NCBI GenBank assembly: GCA_030490835.1
Contig: CM059975.1
Coordinates: 57,899,174-57,963,173, forward strand
DNA length: 64,000 bases
Direction: 5' to 3'
From: Annona cherimola
Lineage: Eukaryota > Streptophyta > Magnoliopsida > Magnoliales > Annonaceae
The notes below the pieces were generated by a model, which had not been told where the DNA came from, made no database searches, and worked only from the letters and a program-made list of their open reading frames with translations. Positions within the stretch are counted from its first letter, which is position 1, and every line of letters starts with the position of its first letter. Of this stretch, positions 12,211-23,257 are shown in pieces. Both the position numbers and the translations under genes were made by a program.

Positions 12211-14028
12211 TCATCCTTTTGGTACCCATTTTATGGGTCCGTTTGGGTTAGTTAACCTTTGAAATTTGAGTTGATCCATCTTTGATCCCATAAAACCAAT
12301 GCATTTTGGCATCCAAACCAATTTAGCACCTAGGTTTTGCAGTTTTCTTAGTTTACATTGATAGATCTTATGTCCAAGCTTGTTGCAAAAGTTACAAGCT
12401 CCCGGAAGTCTAGAAATAGGGAGCCATTTGGTAATTTGTTCATTGGTTGGTCTTTTGGTCCAAACTGTTCGATTTATCTTTGGTTTAGTAAAATTAGTTT
12501 TGATATTATTTCTTGGAGCGTTAGTTTCAGTTTGTTCAAGTGCATTGTACCCAAGTCCTTTCTTGCAAGTTTGAGTTGTCATTTTCAAGAACATTTTTAC
12601 ATTTTCTCCTGGATTAAAGAACTTGGCAAGAGATTCATTTAATGATTTATTCTCGTTTTTAAGTTTTTCTAATTCATTTTCTAAGGTATTCTTTTCATCT
12701 TTTAACTTGTCTAATTTTTCAGCAAGTTTACCATTTACAATTATTACTGCATCACATTGTCTTTTCTTAATTGTAAACTTGTTTCCTAATTTCTTTATTT
12801 CTTCATATAGTGAATCATAAGCTTGTTGAAGTTCCTCTAATTCAGCACATTTAAGACATTCATTTGTAGAGAAATTTGAAAAGGATTTCTGTTTGGAGGT
12901 TACCTCTTGACTACTCGTGCAGTCCGTTGAAGTGACTTGATCCTCCAAGGTTTCCATTGCTGCAAAGCATATGTCGGTGTTTGCTATGCAACAGATTCTT
13001 GCACAATCTGCTTCGCATTCTTCACTTGAGGAGCTATTCGTTGTAGATTCTTCTTCATTTAAGTACATGCCTCTTCCTTTGTTTCTTTGAAATCTTTTGT
13101 TGTCGCCTCGATCTTTTCTTTGTTCCTTTGCCTTGTTTTCTTCGGGCGTTGGACATTGGGCTTGCATGTGTCCCGAACCGCCACATCGGTAGCATTTTGT
13201 TATTTCTTTCTTTTTATATTTGGAGTTTCTTTCTTTAAAATTTCTAAAATTTCTGCCTTTCCTCACAAATTTTCTGAATCGTTTTGTGAGTAGAGCGATT
13301 TCATCGTCATTTTGTGAAGACGAGGTGTCATCCGAGTCTTGTACGGATTTCAAGGCAATTGCTCTTTTGCCTTTGTGATGATCTTCATTTCTTTTTTTAA
13401 TTAGCTCATGTGACATCAAAGAGCTAATTAGGTTCTCTAGCTTCAATGTGTTAAGGTCCTTGGCTTCTTCTATCGCAGTAATCTTTGGAGTCCAAGATTC
13501 AGGTAGAGCCCTTAGAATCTTCATAACCTGTTCAGATTCAGATATAGCCTTTCCAAGACCTTTCAAAGCATTAGTGATTTTTGAGAATCTAGCAAACATT
13601 TCAGAAATATTTTCTGTTTCTAACATTCTAAAATTTTCTAATTCTCCAATCAAAATGTTTCTTCTCGTCCCTTGGACTTGAGAAGTTCCTTCATAGATGG
13701 AGGTTAATGTATCTCATATCTCTTTGGCAGTTAGACAAGAGGATACTCTATCATATTCAGATGCCGTGAGAGCACAAAATAATGAATTCATAGCTTTGGC
13801 ATTGCTCTTCACGATTCTTACTTCCTCATCGGTCCATTTGGAAGCTTTTTCATTAATGGGCAAGGTCACACCATCTTGAATCGCAATCCAAGAGTCCATA
13901 TCGGTAGCCATGATGAGTTGTTTCATTCTTAGCTTCCAATATCCAAAATTGTTCCCATCAAACAATGATAGCCTAGTAAATGATTGGCCTTCGGCAAATG
14001 CGGGAACGGAAGTAGATTGGGATGCCAT
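12211..14028 (-). pseudogene. Copia1 gag with one internal stop
   Basis: Starts MASQSTSVPAFAEGQSF at 14028 and runs in one frame to a stop at 12211, about 605 codons. Visible parts are the UBN2-type gag core (NNFGYWKLRMKQLI), a CCHC zinc knuckle (CYRCGGSGHMQAQC), a long coiled-coil-prone Lys/Glu/Leu region, and a second knuckle (CNFCNKLGHKIYQC) near the C-terminus. One in-frame stop at 13714-13716 follows LTAKEI, where Copia2 has tryptophan. Gag packages RNA and forms the virus-like particle. The following pol lies in a different (+1) frame. Confidence 0.85.
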
Positions 14029-14062
14029 GTCAATAAGATCTCTTTGGTAAGCTCAAAGACCC

Positions 14063-14074
14063 GCTCTGATACCA
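14063..14074 (-). promoter_or_regulatory. Copia1 primer-binding site (initiator Met tRNA)
   Basis: On the - strand this reads TGGTATCAGAGC, the usual plant copia complement to the 3' end of initiator methionine tRNA, two bases from the LTR edge at 14077. Confidence 0.9.
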
Positions 14075-14076
14075 CT

Positions 14077-15654
14077 TGTTGGTCCCGAGTTAATGGCAAA
14101 ACCCAAGAGGGGAGGGGTGAATTGGGTTCTTATAAAATTCTTCGGTGAATTAAAACTTAACCTCTCGAAAGCTTAATCCCCTTGATTGAAACAAATAGAG
14201 AGCCATGAAATAAGGAAAGCAATAAAGTAAAACAGTAGGCAAGGTTTATAGTGGTTCGGGCAACCTCTCCCTACACTCTTCCAAGCTCACACACCGTTGT
14301 GACTTGGGTTCCACTATGTATTCCGCGAATACACTTAGAGTCTCTGCTCTCTTCTAGATTCTAGCTCTAGGGGGCTTATACACTTGATACAAGTAGATGA
14401 TGAGTTCAACTCCAATCACAACTCTACTTGCAACGTCTTGGTTTGTTACAACAAACTCAAACTAAGACCAATAACAAAGAATAATGAAAATAAGGAAGAT
14501 CTACACTTTACTGAGTTGTGTAGGCAAGATTCAGCTTGAGGAAGAGTTTGTATAAGCAACCGGTTGTATATCGTTGACGCTACTTGCAACTTGAAGCTCG
14601 TTCTTCCTTTGAAAGTGTATAGATCACTCAAATTTGGAGAAAAGCAAATGGAAGCTCTTGTTTGCACTTCTTTTCTCTCTTTAGGCTATGTAGTGTGTGT
14701 TCCAACGTTTGCTTGAGTGTCTATTTATAGAATAGGGAAGATTTGAACGTTATAGAAGTGGTTGGCGCGCAATAAATGTTCCAACGTTCAAAAATTCGAA
14801 CGTTACTTCCCAAGTCGCAACTGGAGTCGACTTCGTGTGCGACTTCAGTTCTGCATTTTCCAAGTCTGAGTCTAGCTCGACTTGGTTTCAGACTTGTCCT
14901 CAAGTCGATCTTGGAGTCGACTTGGATTGCGACTTGACCAGTTCTTGTACTGAAAACAGTTTGATCTTTGTTTGATTTCCTTTAGCTTGCTTGGCTTCTT
15001 TCCTTCAATAATATTTTGTAGACTTTGTGAAGCTTGAAAACTTGCATGGTTGTTTTTGCCTTTAATTCAACCATCTTGCTTTCTTTTGATATTAGTCTTT
15101 ACATCTTGAATTTCTTCATCTTGAAATATGAGCTTTTCCTTGGACTTGAGAAACTTAAGTTGATCTTGAAATGAGCTTGCATCTACATCTTTGAACTTTG
15201 AAAACCTCAAGTCGATCTAGAGGTCGACTTCGTCTGCGACTTCACCCAAGTCGCAACTGGAGTCGACTTCGTCTGCGACTTCGGTATTTTTCTGCCCCAG
15301 ATTCAACTCTGGAGTGATTTTGCCATCTGAAGTCGATGCTGGAGTCGACTTCGTTTGCGACTTGGCTTTCCAAGTCGCAAGTGGAGTCGACTTGGCCTGC
15401 GACTTCACCTGCTCTTCTTCTATTTTCAAAACTGGTCGTGGGGTTCATTTTGGAGTTGAGGATGGAGTCGACTTTGGGATCGACTTCACCCTAAGTCGAA
15501 GTCCAAGTCGACTTGGAAATCGACTTGGCTATTTCATTCCTTAAAATATTCAACAAAATCATTAGTATTCACTTTATACTCAAATTTAACTTTGTTAATC
15601 ATCAAAACTCATGCTTTGGTCAATTTTGTTTTGTTTTGAACATTGTTTCCAACA
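14077..15654 (-). repeat. Copia1 5' LTR
   Basis: 1,578 bp with TGTTGG and CCAACA ends. Homologous along its length to the Copia2 LTRs but clearly diverged. A TATA-like CTATAAATAG lies at 14721-14730 (- strand). Upstream of it in transcription direction (14800-15535) are about nine AAGTCG...GTCGAC...CGACTT palindromic units in two clusters, the same design as in Copia2. The other LTR of this element is missing. Confidence 0.9.
14721..14730 (-). promoter_or_regulatory. TATA-like box in the Copia1 LTR
   Basis: CTATAAATAG on the - strand, at the equivalent position to the TATA motif of the Copia2 LTRs and directly downstream of the palindromic array. Confidence 0.6.
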
Positions 15655-16378
15655 AAGAATACTAAAGATGATTTCTTCGCAAAAATTAGCTGCCAATGAC
15701 TTTTTGATGCCCCTATATCATATTGCTCAACCCAACATAGTAACATCCAATGTTCATCATATCTACTCCAATACTGATTGTTGGATCAAACCTATAAGAT
15801 AATACCTTTCATATGGAGCCCTATCCACCAATCTCAATGATGTAAAAAAGTTATAAAAGCGAACATCTAATTTGCCAAGCATAATGGGTTTTATATAAAT
15901 ATTCAACATCTATAACTTATTTCGTTTCATATGAACCAAAAAAAATGTCGTTGATACTTGAAGGGGTATATCAAGGTTGTCGCGGAAGTCACTTTATTGG
16001 TGAACAATTGCTAATCAGGTCTTGCAAGTAGGATTTTACTATCTACCATTCAAAAGAATATATGAGATTATGTTAAAAAATGCATTCAAGTATACCCCTA
16101 TTCCTCATTCACTTACCTCCCCCATGACTTTTTAGTTTTCAATAATTTGTACACTAAAAAATACCCCTACTATTTTTTTATTTTGACACTAATTTGTTTA
16201 CAATACTTTCTATATGGTATTTTATTTGGAAAGGAGATTTTAGTTGAAAATTTATCACTGGGCCTAAGAAGCCCTTAAGTTACCATTGTCCTTTCTTAGC
16301 ATACAACCCCACTCTTTATTATTTTGCCATTAACAAATATTATTATGATTCTGATTTCCATAGCATGAAGATTATTAA
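15655..16378. other. Intergenic DNA
   Basis: AT-rich sequence after the outer edge of Copia1. I see no gene, RNA or clear repeat here. Confidence 0.4.
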
Positions 16379-16890
16379 TGCACAAACCTAGAAAAATAAT
16401 CCTGAACCTATGAGCTGCGCGCCTCACTGCGTGATATGGTCCGTTATAGCCTAGTAGCTAAGACTCATGATTTTAAAACGTGTCACACCATATTTAACCT
16501 GAGACACACTTACAAAACTCAGGAACTCTCTTTCCTTTTAAATTTGAGATTCGATTCTAAGTTGTTATAGGTCCACCGGCTTCCGCTTATTTCCTACTCA
16601 AGCCACAATTCAATTTTGCCTATTGCCTAGGCTTTCATTGGCGCAACCCTGCGACTCATTGAACCACATCTGCTAGAGAAGGTCACTCTAATACCACTTG
16701 TAAAACACAAAGTCAGAAAATAATCTTGGGCTCATTAGTTATGAGCACTGTGTGATATTATCCATTCTGGCTTGATAGCTCCGCTACATAATTTTAGAAT
16801 GCGTCACATCATATTTTACTTGAGATCCACTCATAAATCCTCAAAAACTCTATCCACTTTTCAATATAAGATTCGGTTCTAGGTCGGTCA
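16379..16890 (-). mobile_element. TRIM-like small LTR element
   Basis: Two degenerate direct repeats of about 195 bp (16379-16575 and 16699-16890) flank an internal segment of only about 120 bp. They share motifs such as GTGATAT, TTTTAAAACG/TTTTAGAATG and GATTCG. Just inside the right repeat the - strand reads TGGTATTAGAG (16687-16697), one change from the Met-tRNA primer site, and a purine-rich stretch on the - strand adjoins the left repeat. Short LTRs, a primer site and no coding capacity match a terminal-repeat retrotransposon in miniature. LTR ends are approximate and no target duplication is clear. Confidence 0.65.
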
Positions 16891-16983
16891 ACTTGAAAAT
16901 GAAATAGAAAAGAACAGTTTCTAAATATTGGGAGGAAAAAGGTAACTTTCTATTAAATCCTACTAGGCTAATAAAATTTTTTT

Positions 16984-18702
16984 TGAGAAATTTCCAAATA
17001 TAACTACATATTTTACTTAGAATTCCTTTTATATCTACAAATTTTCAAATATTCCTTTCATACTCATGAATTTTACCTATAATTTCCCCCATACGCATGT
17101 CATACCTACCTTTTGTTACATTTCAAAATTTTCATTTTTCATTTTTATATTAACTAAATACCACCACTACCTATCTATTTACATATATCAATTGGTGGAT
17201 CTATTATGATCTGTTTTGTGTTCTATTGACCGGGGACAGGGTTGCTTGTCAAAAGGCTACTAGATTCTAGTAAGATGTTTCATGCTATTCATTTTTGGCT
17301 TTTTTCCACAATTGTAATTAGGAGCACCTGATAATGGTGATAAGTAAGTAGAGTTAGGTGTTTTTTCATTTGTCATTGACTATGTGGATCAGGAAGGCTA
17401 AGTCTAATTCTTAAAGAAGATTGATGTCAACGGTTTTTTTAATAAAAATTGATGCTCACAATTGAATTTGCTGTTGAAGCTCTGAGTTGGTGGCCATGCT
17501 CCTGGTCTTGCAAAAGATGTATTTGATTCGTTTGCCTTTACTTTCCAATCAAATGACGACAACAATGGAGCATGGATGATAGTGATTCGCCCTTGTTTGA
17601 GCTAACATCCAATCAAATTCCCCAATAATCCTACATCATCCATCATCAACACTAGTTGCAACAACAATTGATGCAACCTGCTACACGATCCTTACCTGTT
17701 GATTTCAAATCTAAAAGCTTCTTCCATCAATTTTAAGTGGTAGAAATTGGAAAGGCAATGCACAAATCCAATTAAGCTAGCATGTGTAATAACTCTAGCC
17801 CCACCATTAAAAATCTGCAAAATACTAACCAAATCTAGCTATTGACATGAACACTTACCATTCATGATTTTTACCAATGAATCAAAACTCTTTGCCAACC
17901 AAACCATTTGTAAATCTTCGGTTGAATGTGTGGCAACATATTTGCACGTTGTTCTTCTTCCCATCATCTTCAAAGATCTACCTTCCATCTCAATGGCACC
18001 ACCCATGCCAAAATTCATCTCATTCATTGTTGGCGGGCGATTTTTGGAGAAGGGTGGGAGTTGGTGTTTCTACAATTACATGAATAGAGAAGAATTGAAG
18101 TCATTTTTACTGGTCAAAAGGGATTTTTTGCAAATATGCTTATAAAGTTTGATCAATATTACTTATGTTATTAAGTTTTCTGATATTGCAAATATGCCCA
18201 TAAACTTTTCTGAAATTATAAATGTGTCCTTTCCATTAGGATACTGTTAGAATTTTTTGTAAAATGACAACAATGTCTTTTAATCCAAGTAATACACTTG
18301 CAAATTTTCAAATATCGTAGACATATTTGTTATTTTATTATTTTATATATTTTTACATATATTATTATTTTAGATTTTTTGCAAATATGCTTGTGAAATT
18401 GCAATGTATCACTTGACTTAAAGAGCATTATCTTCATTTCATAAAAATTTTAACCGTGTTTTAATGGAAGGGACATTCTTATAATTTCATGCAAACTTTG
18501 TGAACATATTTATAGTATCAGCAGACTTAAGGATACAGGTGTAATAGCATAATAGTCATTGCTCTTCTAACATCGATCACATGGATATAGAGGGAATTAT
18601 GGATAAAATTCATAAGTATGAGAAGAATATTTGAAAACCCGTGGATATAGAAGGAATTATGGTCAAACTACATGAGCATATTTAAAAATTTCTTTTTCTT
18701 TA
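16984..18702. mobile_element. Fold-back or DNA-transposon-like element with about 110-bp inverted ends
   Basis: The segment at about 16985-17095 is the imperfect reverse complement of about 18585-18695; shared stretches include ATTCATAAGTATG against CATACTCATGAAT and GAATATTTGAAAA against TTTTCAAATATTC. The 1.5-kb interior has no recognisable transposase and contains a second, inner inverted-repeat unit. I infer a non-autonomous DNA transposon; no target duplication was resolved. Confidence 0.55.
18126..18545. mobile_element. MITE-like inner inverted repeat
   Basis: The left half (18150-18270, with TGAAATTATAAATGTGTCC) and the reverse complement of the right half (18440-18540, with GAAATTATAAGAATGTCCC) match imperfectly, so the unit can fold on itself. 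TTTTTTGCAAATATGCTT also occurs in direct orientation at about 18124 and 18375. It is nested in the larger inverted-end element. Confidence 0.5.
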
Positions 18703-19360
18703 TGGAAATAAGCAAATAAATTCAAAGTCAATTCCAGCAACATTATAGAACTACACCACCCAAGTCAAAAGGACAATTGCTAATTTGTTATTGACTTGTT
18801 ATTATAAAACTATTCCCAAATGTACATGTAGCATTCAATTTGATGACCATGAAATTAATTGATTTTGTCTCTCTAAAGTTCAATTGATGGGTGACAAGAG
18901 ATCAGGCGAGGTTGGTCTTTGTTGTAACCACAACTCTTTTGAATTTACAATGAGACTGGGCGCCGGTAACAGATTCCTCCCCAATCAAGTGACCGTTGGA
19001 GCCAAGGAAAGAAAGGTGGCCGCAGCAATCATTGCCTAGCTAAGCCACGTTGCTGCTTTTGAAAGCAAAATAACATGGTCATTATTAAGACCGTTTGTCT
19101 CATAATCACAGCAATTTTTTAAATTTTTTTTTTTTTATCTTGTGCATTGCTTTTTAGTAGAGGACTCAAAACTCGTGTTTTTTGCATAATGGACTTGTGC
19201 CGTAGTCTCGCGGAATTAATTTTCAAAAGAATTTGTTAATTTGACTCATTAATGAATTCACTTTTATGAGATCGTTACCCTAATTAAGTAACAAGATAAG
19301 TAACAACTCATTGCTTTTAGATTTTATCTTTAAAAAATCTTAATCATTTATACTAGAGCC
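18703..19360. other. Intergenic DNA
   Basis: No gene recognised. A slightly GC-richer stretch around 18890-19060 has no supportable ORF. Confidence 0.35.
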
Positions 19361-19624
19361 CTGATCTTTTCAGGTTGGATGCACGGCCTCCTCCTTGCAT
19401 CCCGCCTGAAAATGTATTTTTTTAATATTTTTTAATTTTTTCATGGGTAGCTCAGAAAATTACGGAAATGTCACTGTGTTTAGAAATAAAAAAATACTTA
19501 AAACATCAAAAAATGGTAAAACTTAATTTATAAATTTAATATACCTAAATTTACTTACCCATGAAAAAAAATAAAAACAATAGGTTTTTGGGCCAGCTCC
19601 GTGCGTCTAGCCATAAAAGATCAG
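19361..19624. mobile_element. MITE, 264 bp
   Basis: CTGATCTTTT opens and AAAAGATCAG closes the unit. Inside, GGATGCACGG pairs with CCGTGCGTCT, and TTTTTCATGGGTA pairs with TACCCATGAAAAA, so most of it is an imperfect palindrome. Size and structure fit a MITE. Superfamily not determined and no clear target duplication. Confidence 0.6.
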
Positions 19625-20539
19625 TCGGCTTTATACTATTCATGCATGTGTTCATAATTCTGAATTTACTTTTATTGAAAATTTATGTGCACATATTGGC
19701 TAATGATTCAATACTTGTCTAAGCCCAAAGGATCCATACTTACTTTTAGTTTTTTAATTTTAAATTATTTTTAACTCTAAACTGTTTTTATGTTTATCCA
19801 TATTTATTTTTATGATTCCAAAAATTACATATATTGTAAACTTTTATACACTATATTTATATTATACATTTTTTGAAAATTTTAATACTTATATCTTTGT
19901 TGTTAAATATGCTATTTGTAATAAGGGATAAGTTTTTAATGAAAATTATTTTTGACGGAATGATAAATCAAAATGTATTTTAAAATTGGAAAACTCGGGG
20001 TAAACGTTGAGCCTTCATGCTTATGTTAAGTATTAAATTATTATCCATAAATATTTAATCTAATTTAAGAGCGGATAAACCGCGACTTCAATTTAAGAAT
20101 GAATCCATATGAGAATAATCAAAATTGAGAACAACACTATAACATATGTTTCTTATCAAAGGGAATTTTGCCGATGTACACATGTAAACGAATGCTATAA
20201 ATGGTTAATATTTTAACAAATATAAATATCTTTTTAATGTCAAGTCGCAACCTAGAAAGATCATTATAATAATGAAAACATATATAGAAAAACGAAAGAC
20301 CTTTTTAAAAATATATAATCACTGTTATTTTTAATAATTCTTCCTATACTACCAATTTTTCCAAAAATTCCTCATCAATTTCTAATGTAGTACATTTGTG
20401 TTAACCTTGTTGACGGCTTGGCGTGGCATGACGTATGGAATTAATTTTAGAGAAATTTGGTAGGTAAGGAAGAAATTATTGAATATATAAAAAAATTTAA
20501 TATATAGGATATATTTAAAATTTCTTTTTATATTTTGGG
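19625..20539. other. Intergenic AT-rich DNA
   Basis: Very AT-rich with no ORF or repeat I can support. Confidence 0.35.
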
Positions 20540-20897
20540 TAATTTATAAATATACTTACATAATTTAATCATAATTGTAAATATATTCACATAATTTTAG
20601 AAATTATAAATAACCTTATATAGTTTGACCATAATTGTAAATACATGTATATTATTATGGTTCCGTTACTGCACTATTATAATATAAATATATTTTCAGA
20701 GACATGTAATTTCAGAAATTAAGTGGTTATATTTAATTAACCAAATATACTCATATAATTTATATATTTTTGTAAATATACCTAAGCCTTGATGGTGTAG
20801 TAATAACGTTATAATAGACCGTGTATATTTACAATTATGGTAAAATTGTGCGAGTTTAGTTATAATTTTAAAATTACGTAAGTATATTTACAAATTA
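20540..20897. mobile_element. MITE, about 358 bp, upstream of the receptor kinase
   Basis: TAATTTATAAATATACTTAC at the left is mirrored by GTAAGTATATTTACAAATTA at the right. Further inside, CATAATTGTAAATATA-type motifs recur in both orientations. It lies about 430 bp upstream of the receptor-kinase start codon, so it may form part of that promoter region. Confidence 0.6.
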
Positions 20898-21322
20898 TGC
20901 TTATTTTTTAATATTTTTCGAAAAGTGCTTTCATGCCTCCTTCCACTAGGCAAGGTGACGGCGTAGGGGCTGAAGAAAGACCAAGTCGGGGAAAAGGATA
21001 GCTGAAGAAGAAAAGAACGGAGAGCGTCCTTTTCTTCTCCCCATTTTCCCCATTTCTTCACCAACTCTTCCACCATATACAATTATTACCGTCATCATCA
21101 TGCTGTCCATTGCAATGACTTCCTTCAAAATCCATCTACTCATCTTTCACCATCGCATGCTTCTTCCATCTTTTCTCTCACCAAAACCAAGGAAAAAAGA
21201 AAAGAAAAGAAAAGAACATCTAATCATGATGCTTCCACCCTTGCAGCATAATAATCAATGACTCATTCTCAAATACCCACTTCCATCTCCACACCTATCT
21301 ACGTCTCCCTCTCTCCCTCACC
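20898..21322 (+). promoter_or_regulatory. Presumed promoter and 5' UTR of the receptor kinase
   Basis: Intergenic segment directly upstream of the start codon at 21323. The last 80 bp are pyrimidine-rich (CTTCCATCTCC, CTCTCCCTC), typical of plant 5' leaders. I do not see a convincing TATA box, and the transcription start cannot be placed. Two short antisense ORFs here look spurious. Confidence 0.4.
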
Positions 21323-23257
21323 ATGCTCCAATCTATGGGTTTTCTACGTTTCTTCTGGGTTGGTTTCTTCACGGTTTTCGCTGTTCCAATCAGAACAGTC
21401 ATCAGTCAGCAGCAAGGTATGTGTGCTTTACTTGTATCCATGCTTCATGAACTCGGCTGAATGTGGGTTCTTCATAAGCTAGAGTGAGTCTACTAGATTG
21501 CATCTATCTTTTATTTATATAGAAAAAACTGATGTTAGCTTTTTGTTAGTTTTGGAGTTAATGTGAATACCTGCTTCAAGAACTTCAAGAAGGCTTTCAA
21601 AACTTTTGCATTTATGTCGGTTATAATCCTCTAAAATGTAACATCTCAATAGAAGACAATCAAAACAGCCAAGGGACAACTAGTTTCTGTTTATTTTGTG
21701 AGAGCACAGGAGTTCCCTGCTAGACTGGATCTAGATTGTGTCTTTTAGGGCTAGAACTTGGAGTATTTAGAACTTTGTCTCGTCAGTGTTCCTCATGTAC
21801 TGGAGATCCTTTTTCCAGACTGTCCAATTGAACTATTTGGAATGGAATTTTCGGTTATTCATTATCTTGTGAATTGTTAGAGTCACTCTTCCATGGCATC
21901 CCCACAAAAACAGATGGTTTGGATCTTAGACATGCATGCAGTGTGTAAAATATGTAGACATTTATACCCATCAGATGCTGCCCCATTTGCATAGTGCCAA
22001 TTCATTTTAGTCTGTTTCTCACTAGCAAAGTTACTTTCCTTTGAGAATGAGCATCGAGCTTGTGTTATTTGAGCTAAAATTACTCCATTAGATATCGATT
22101 GTAGATACAACAGAATTGTGGTTTCAAGTGAAAATGCAAAAATGGACTAGCTATCTAATTATTTTGGAAAAATTTCAGGTTTCTTGAGCATAGCTTGTGG
22201 TGGAACAGCACTTTCTGTAGATTCTTTTAACATTTCTTGGGTCCCTGATAATTCTTATGTGAGAACTGGTAACACGACCACTGTGAACTTCATTGATGGC
22301 GGCTCCTCATTACAAGTTCCACTGCGTTTCTTCCCTGGTACTGGAGAAGGTCGCCAGTGTTACAGGTTGCCTCTTCAGAATTCATCCATGGTCCTCATCA
22401 GACCCCACTTTTACTACAAGAACTATGATGGGCTGAATGAACCTCCATCCTTTTGGGTTTCTCTGGGGACAGCCACTGCTACCACTGTGAACTTGACTAT
22501 TTCTGATCCTTGGGTGGAAGAGTTCATATGGCCAGTTGACAGAGATGCACTCCCTTTTTGTTTGCATGCTATTCCAGGCTGTGGTTTTCCAGTCATTTCT
22601 AGGCTGGAAATCCGGTCAATGCCTAGGGGAGCTTATACAACTGGAAGGGAGGATCTCCTGAACAGGTTGTTACGCAAACGTTTCAGAATAAATTGCGGTT
22701 ATGAGAATGGATCGTTACGGTAAGTGAAATATGAATCCTTTTTATCCGCTCCTTGTTATGGGTAGAAATTACCATTTATGTGTCTGTTGGCTGTTGCAAA
22801 ATCAGGTACCCTTTTGATTCCTACGATCGGATATGGGATGCAGATGAAAACTTTTCGCCTATTCACTTGTCCGCTGGGTTCAACATCCCTCTAACATTCA
22901 ATCTTTCAGGTCTTGAAGAAAACCCTCCCATGAACATTCTTCAGTTTGCAAGAGTACTGGCACATAGGGATGCTTTGAGCTATAATTTCCCCCTGAATAA
23001 GATTGGAGATTACTATGTCGTCCTCTATTTTGCTGGAATTTTGCCTGTGTCTCCCATGTTTGATATACTAATTAATGGAGAGGTTGTGCAAGCAAACTTC
23101 ACTGTGAAAAACCTGGAAGCATCTGCTCTCTACTTCATCAGGAAGAGCATCTCGAGCTTGCATATAACATTTCAAAATAGCAGCTTCTACCCACTAGTCA
23201 ATGCTGTAGAAGTATATGAACTTATTGAGATACTCTTGGAGTCCTCCACGTCCACAG
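21323..23257 (+). other. Receptor kinase exons 1-3: signal peptide and malectin-like ectodomain
   Basis: Exon 1 starts at 21323 (a second in-frame ATG is at 21335) and encodes a hydrophobic leader, [16 protein letters not shown], ending near SQQQG: a secretion signal. The reading frame differs from the longer ORF starting at 21258, which lacks such a leader and does not join exon 2. Exons 2 and 3 (residues about 32-362) begin SIACGG, a hallmark of malectin-like receptor ectodomains, and include [10 protein letters not shown] and the [15 protein letters not shown] strand. The domain binds carbohydrate or peptide ligands in related receptors; here that is inference. Confidence 0.88.

Larger units (their letters stand above)
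10870..15654 (-). mobile_element. Copia1: 3'-truncated Ty1/copia element (Sirevirus-like)
   Basis: A - strand copia element with its 5' LTR (14077-15654), a primer-binding site, gag and the first half of pol (protease, integrase). It stops in the linker after integrase near 10870: reverse transcriptase, RNase H, polypurine tract and 3' LTR are missing. It is the same family as Copia2, with close protein similarity through gag and integrase, but older: it carries at least three nonsense mutations. Confidence 0.85.

Noticed and set aside
21258..21482. 74-codon ORF overlapping exon 1 of the receptor kinase
   Set aside because: Different frame; it lacks a signal peptide and does not join exon 2, whereas the ATG at 21323 does.
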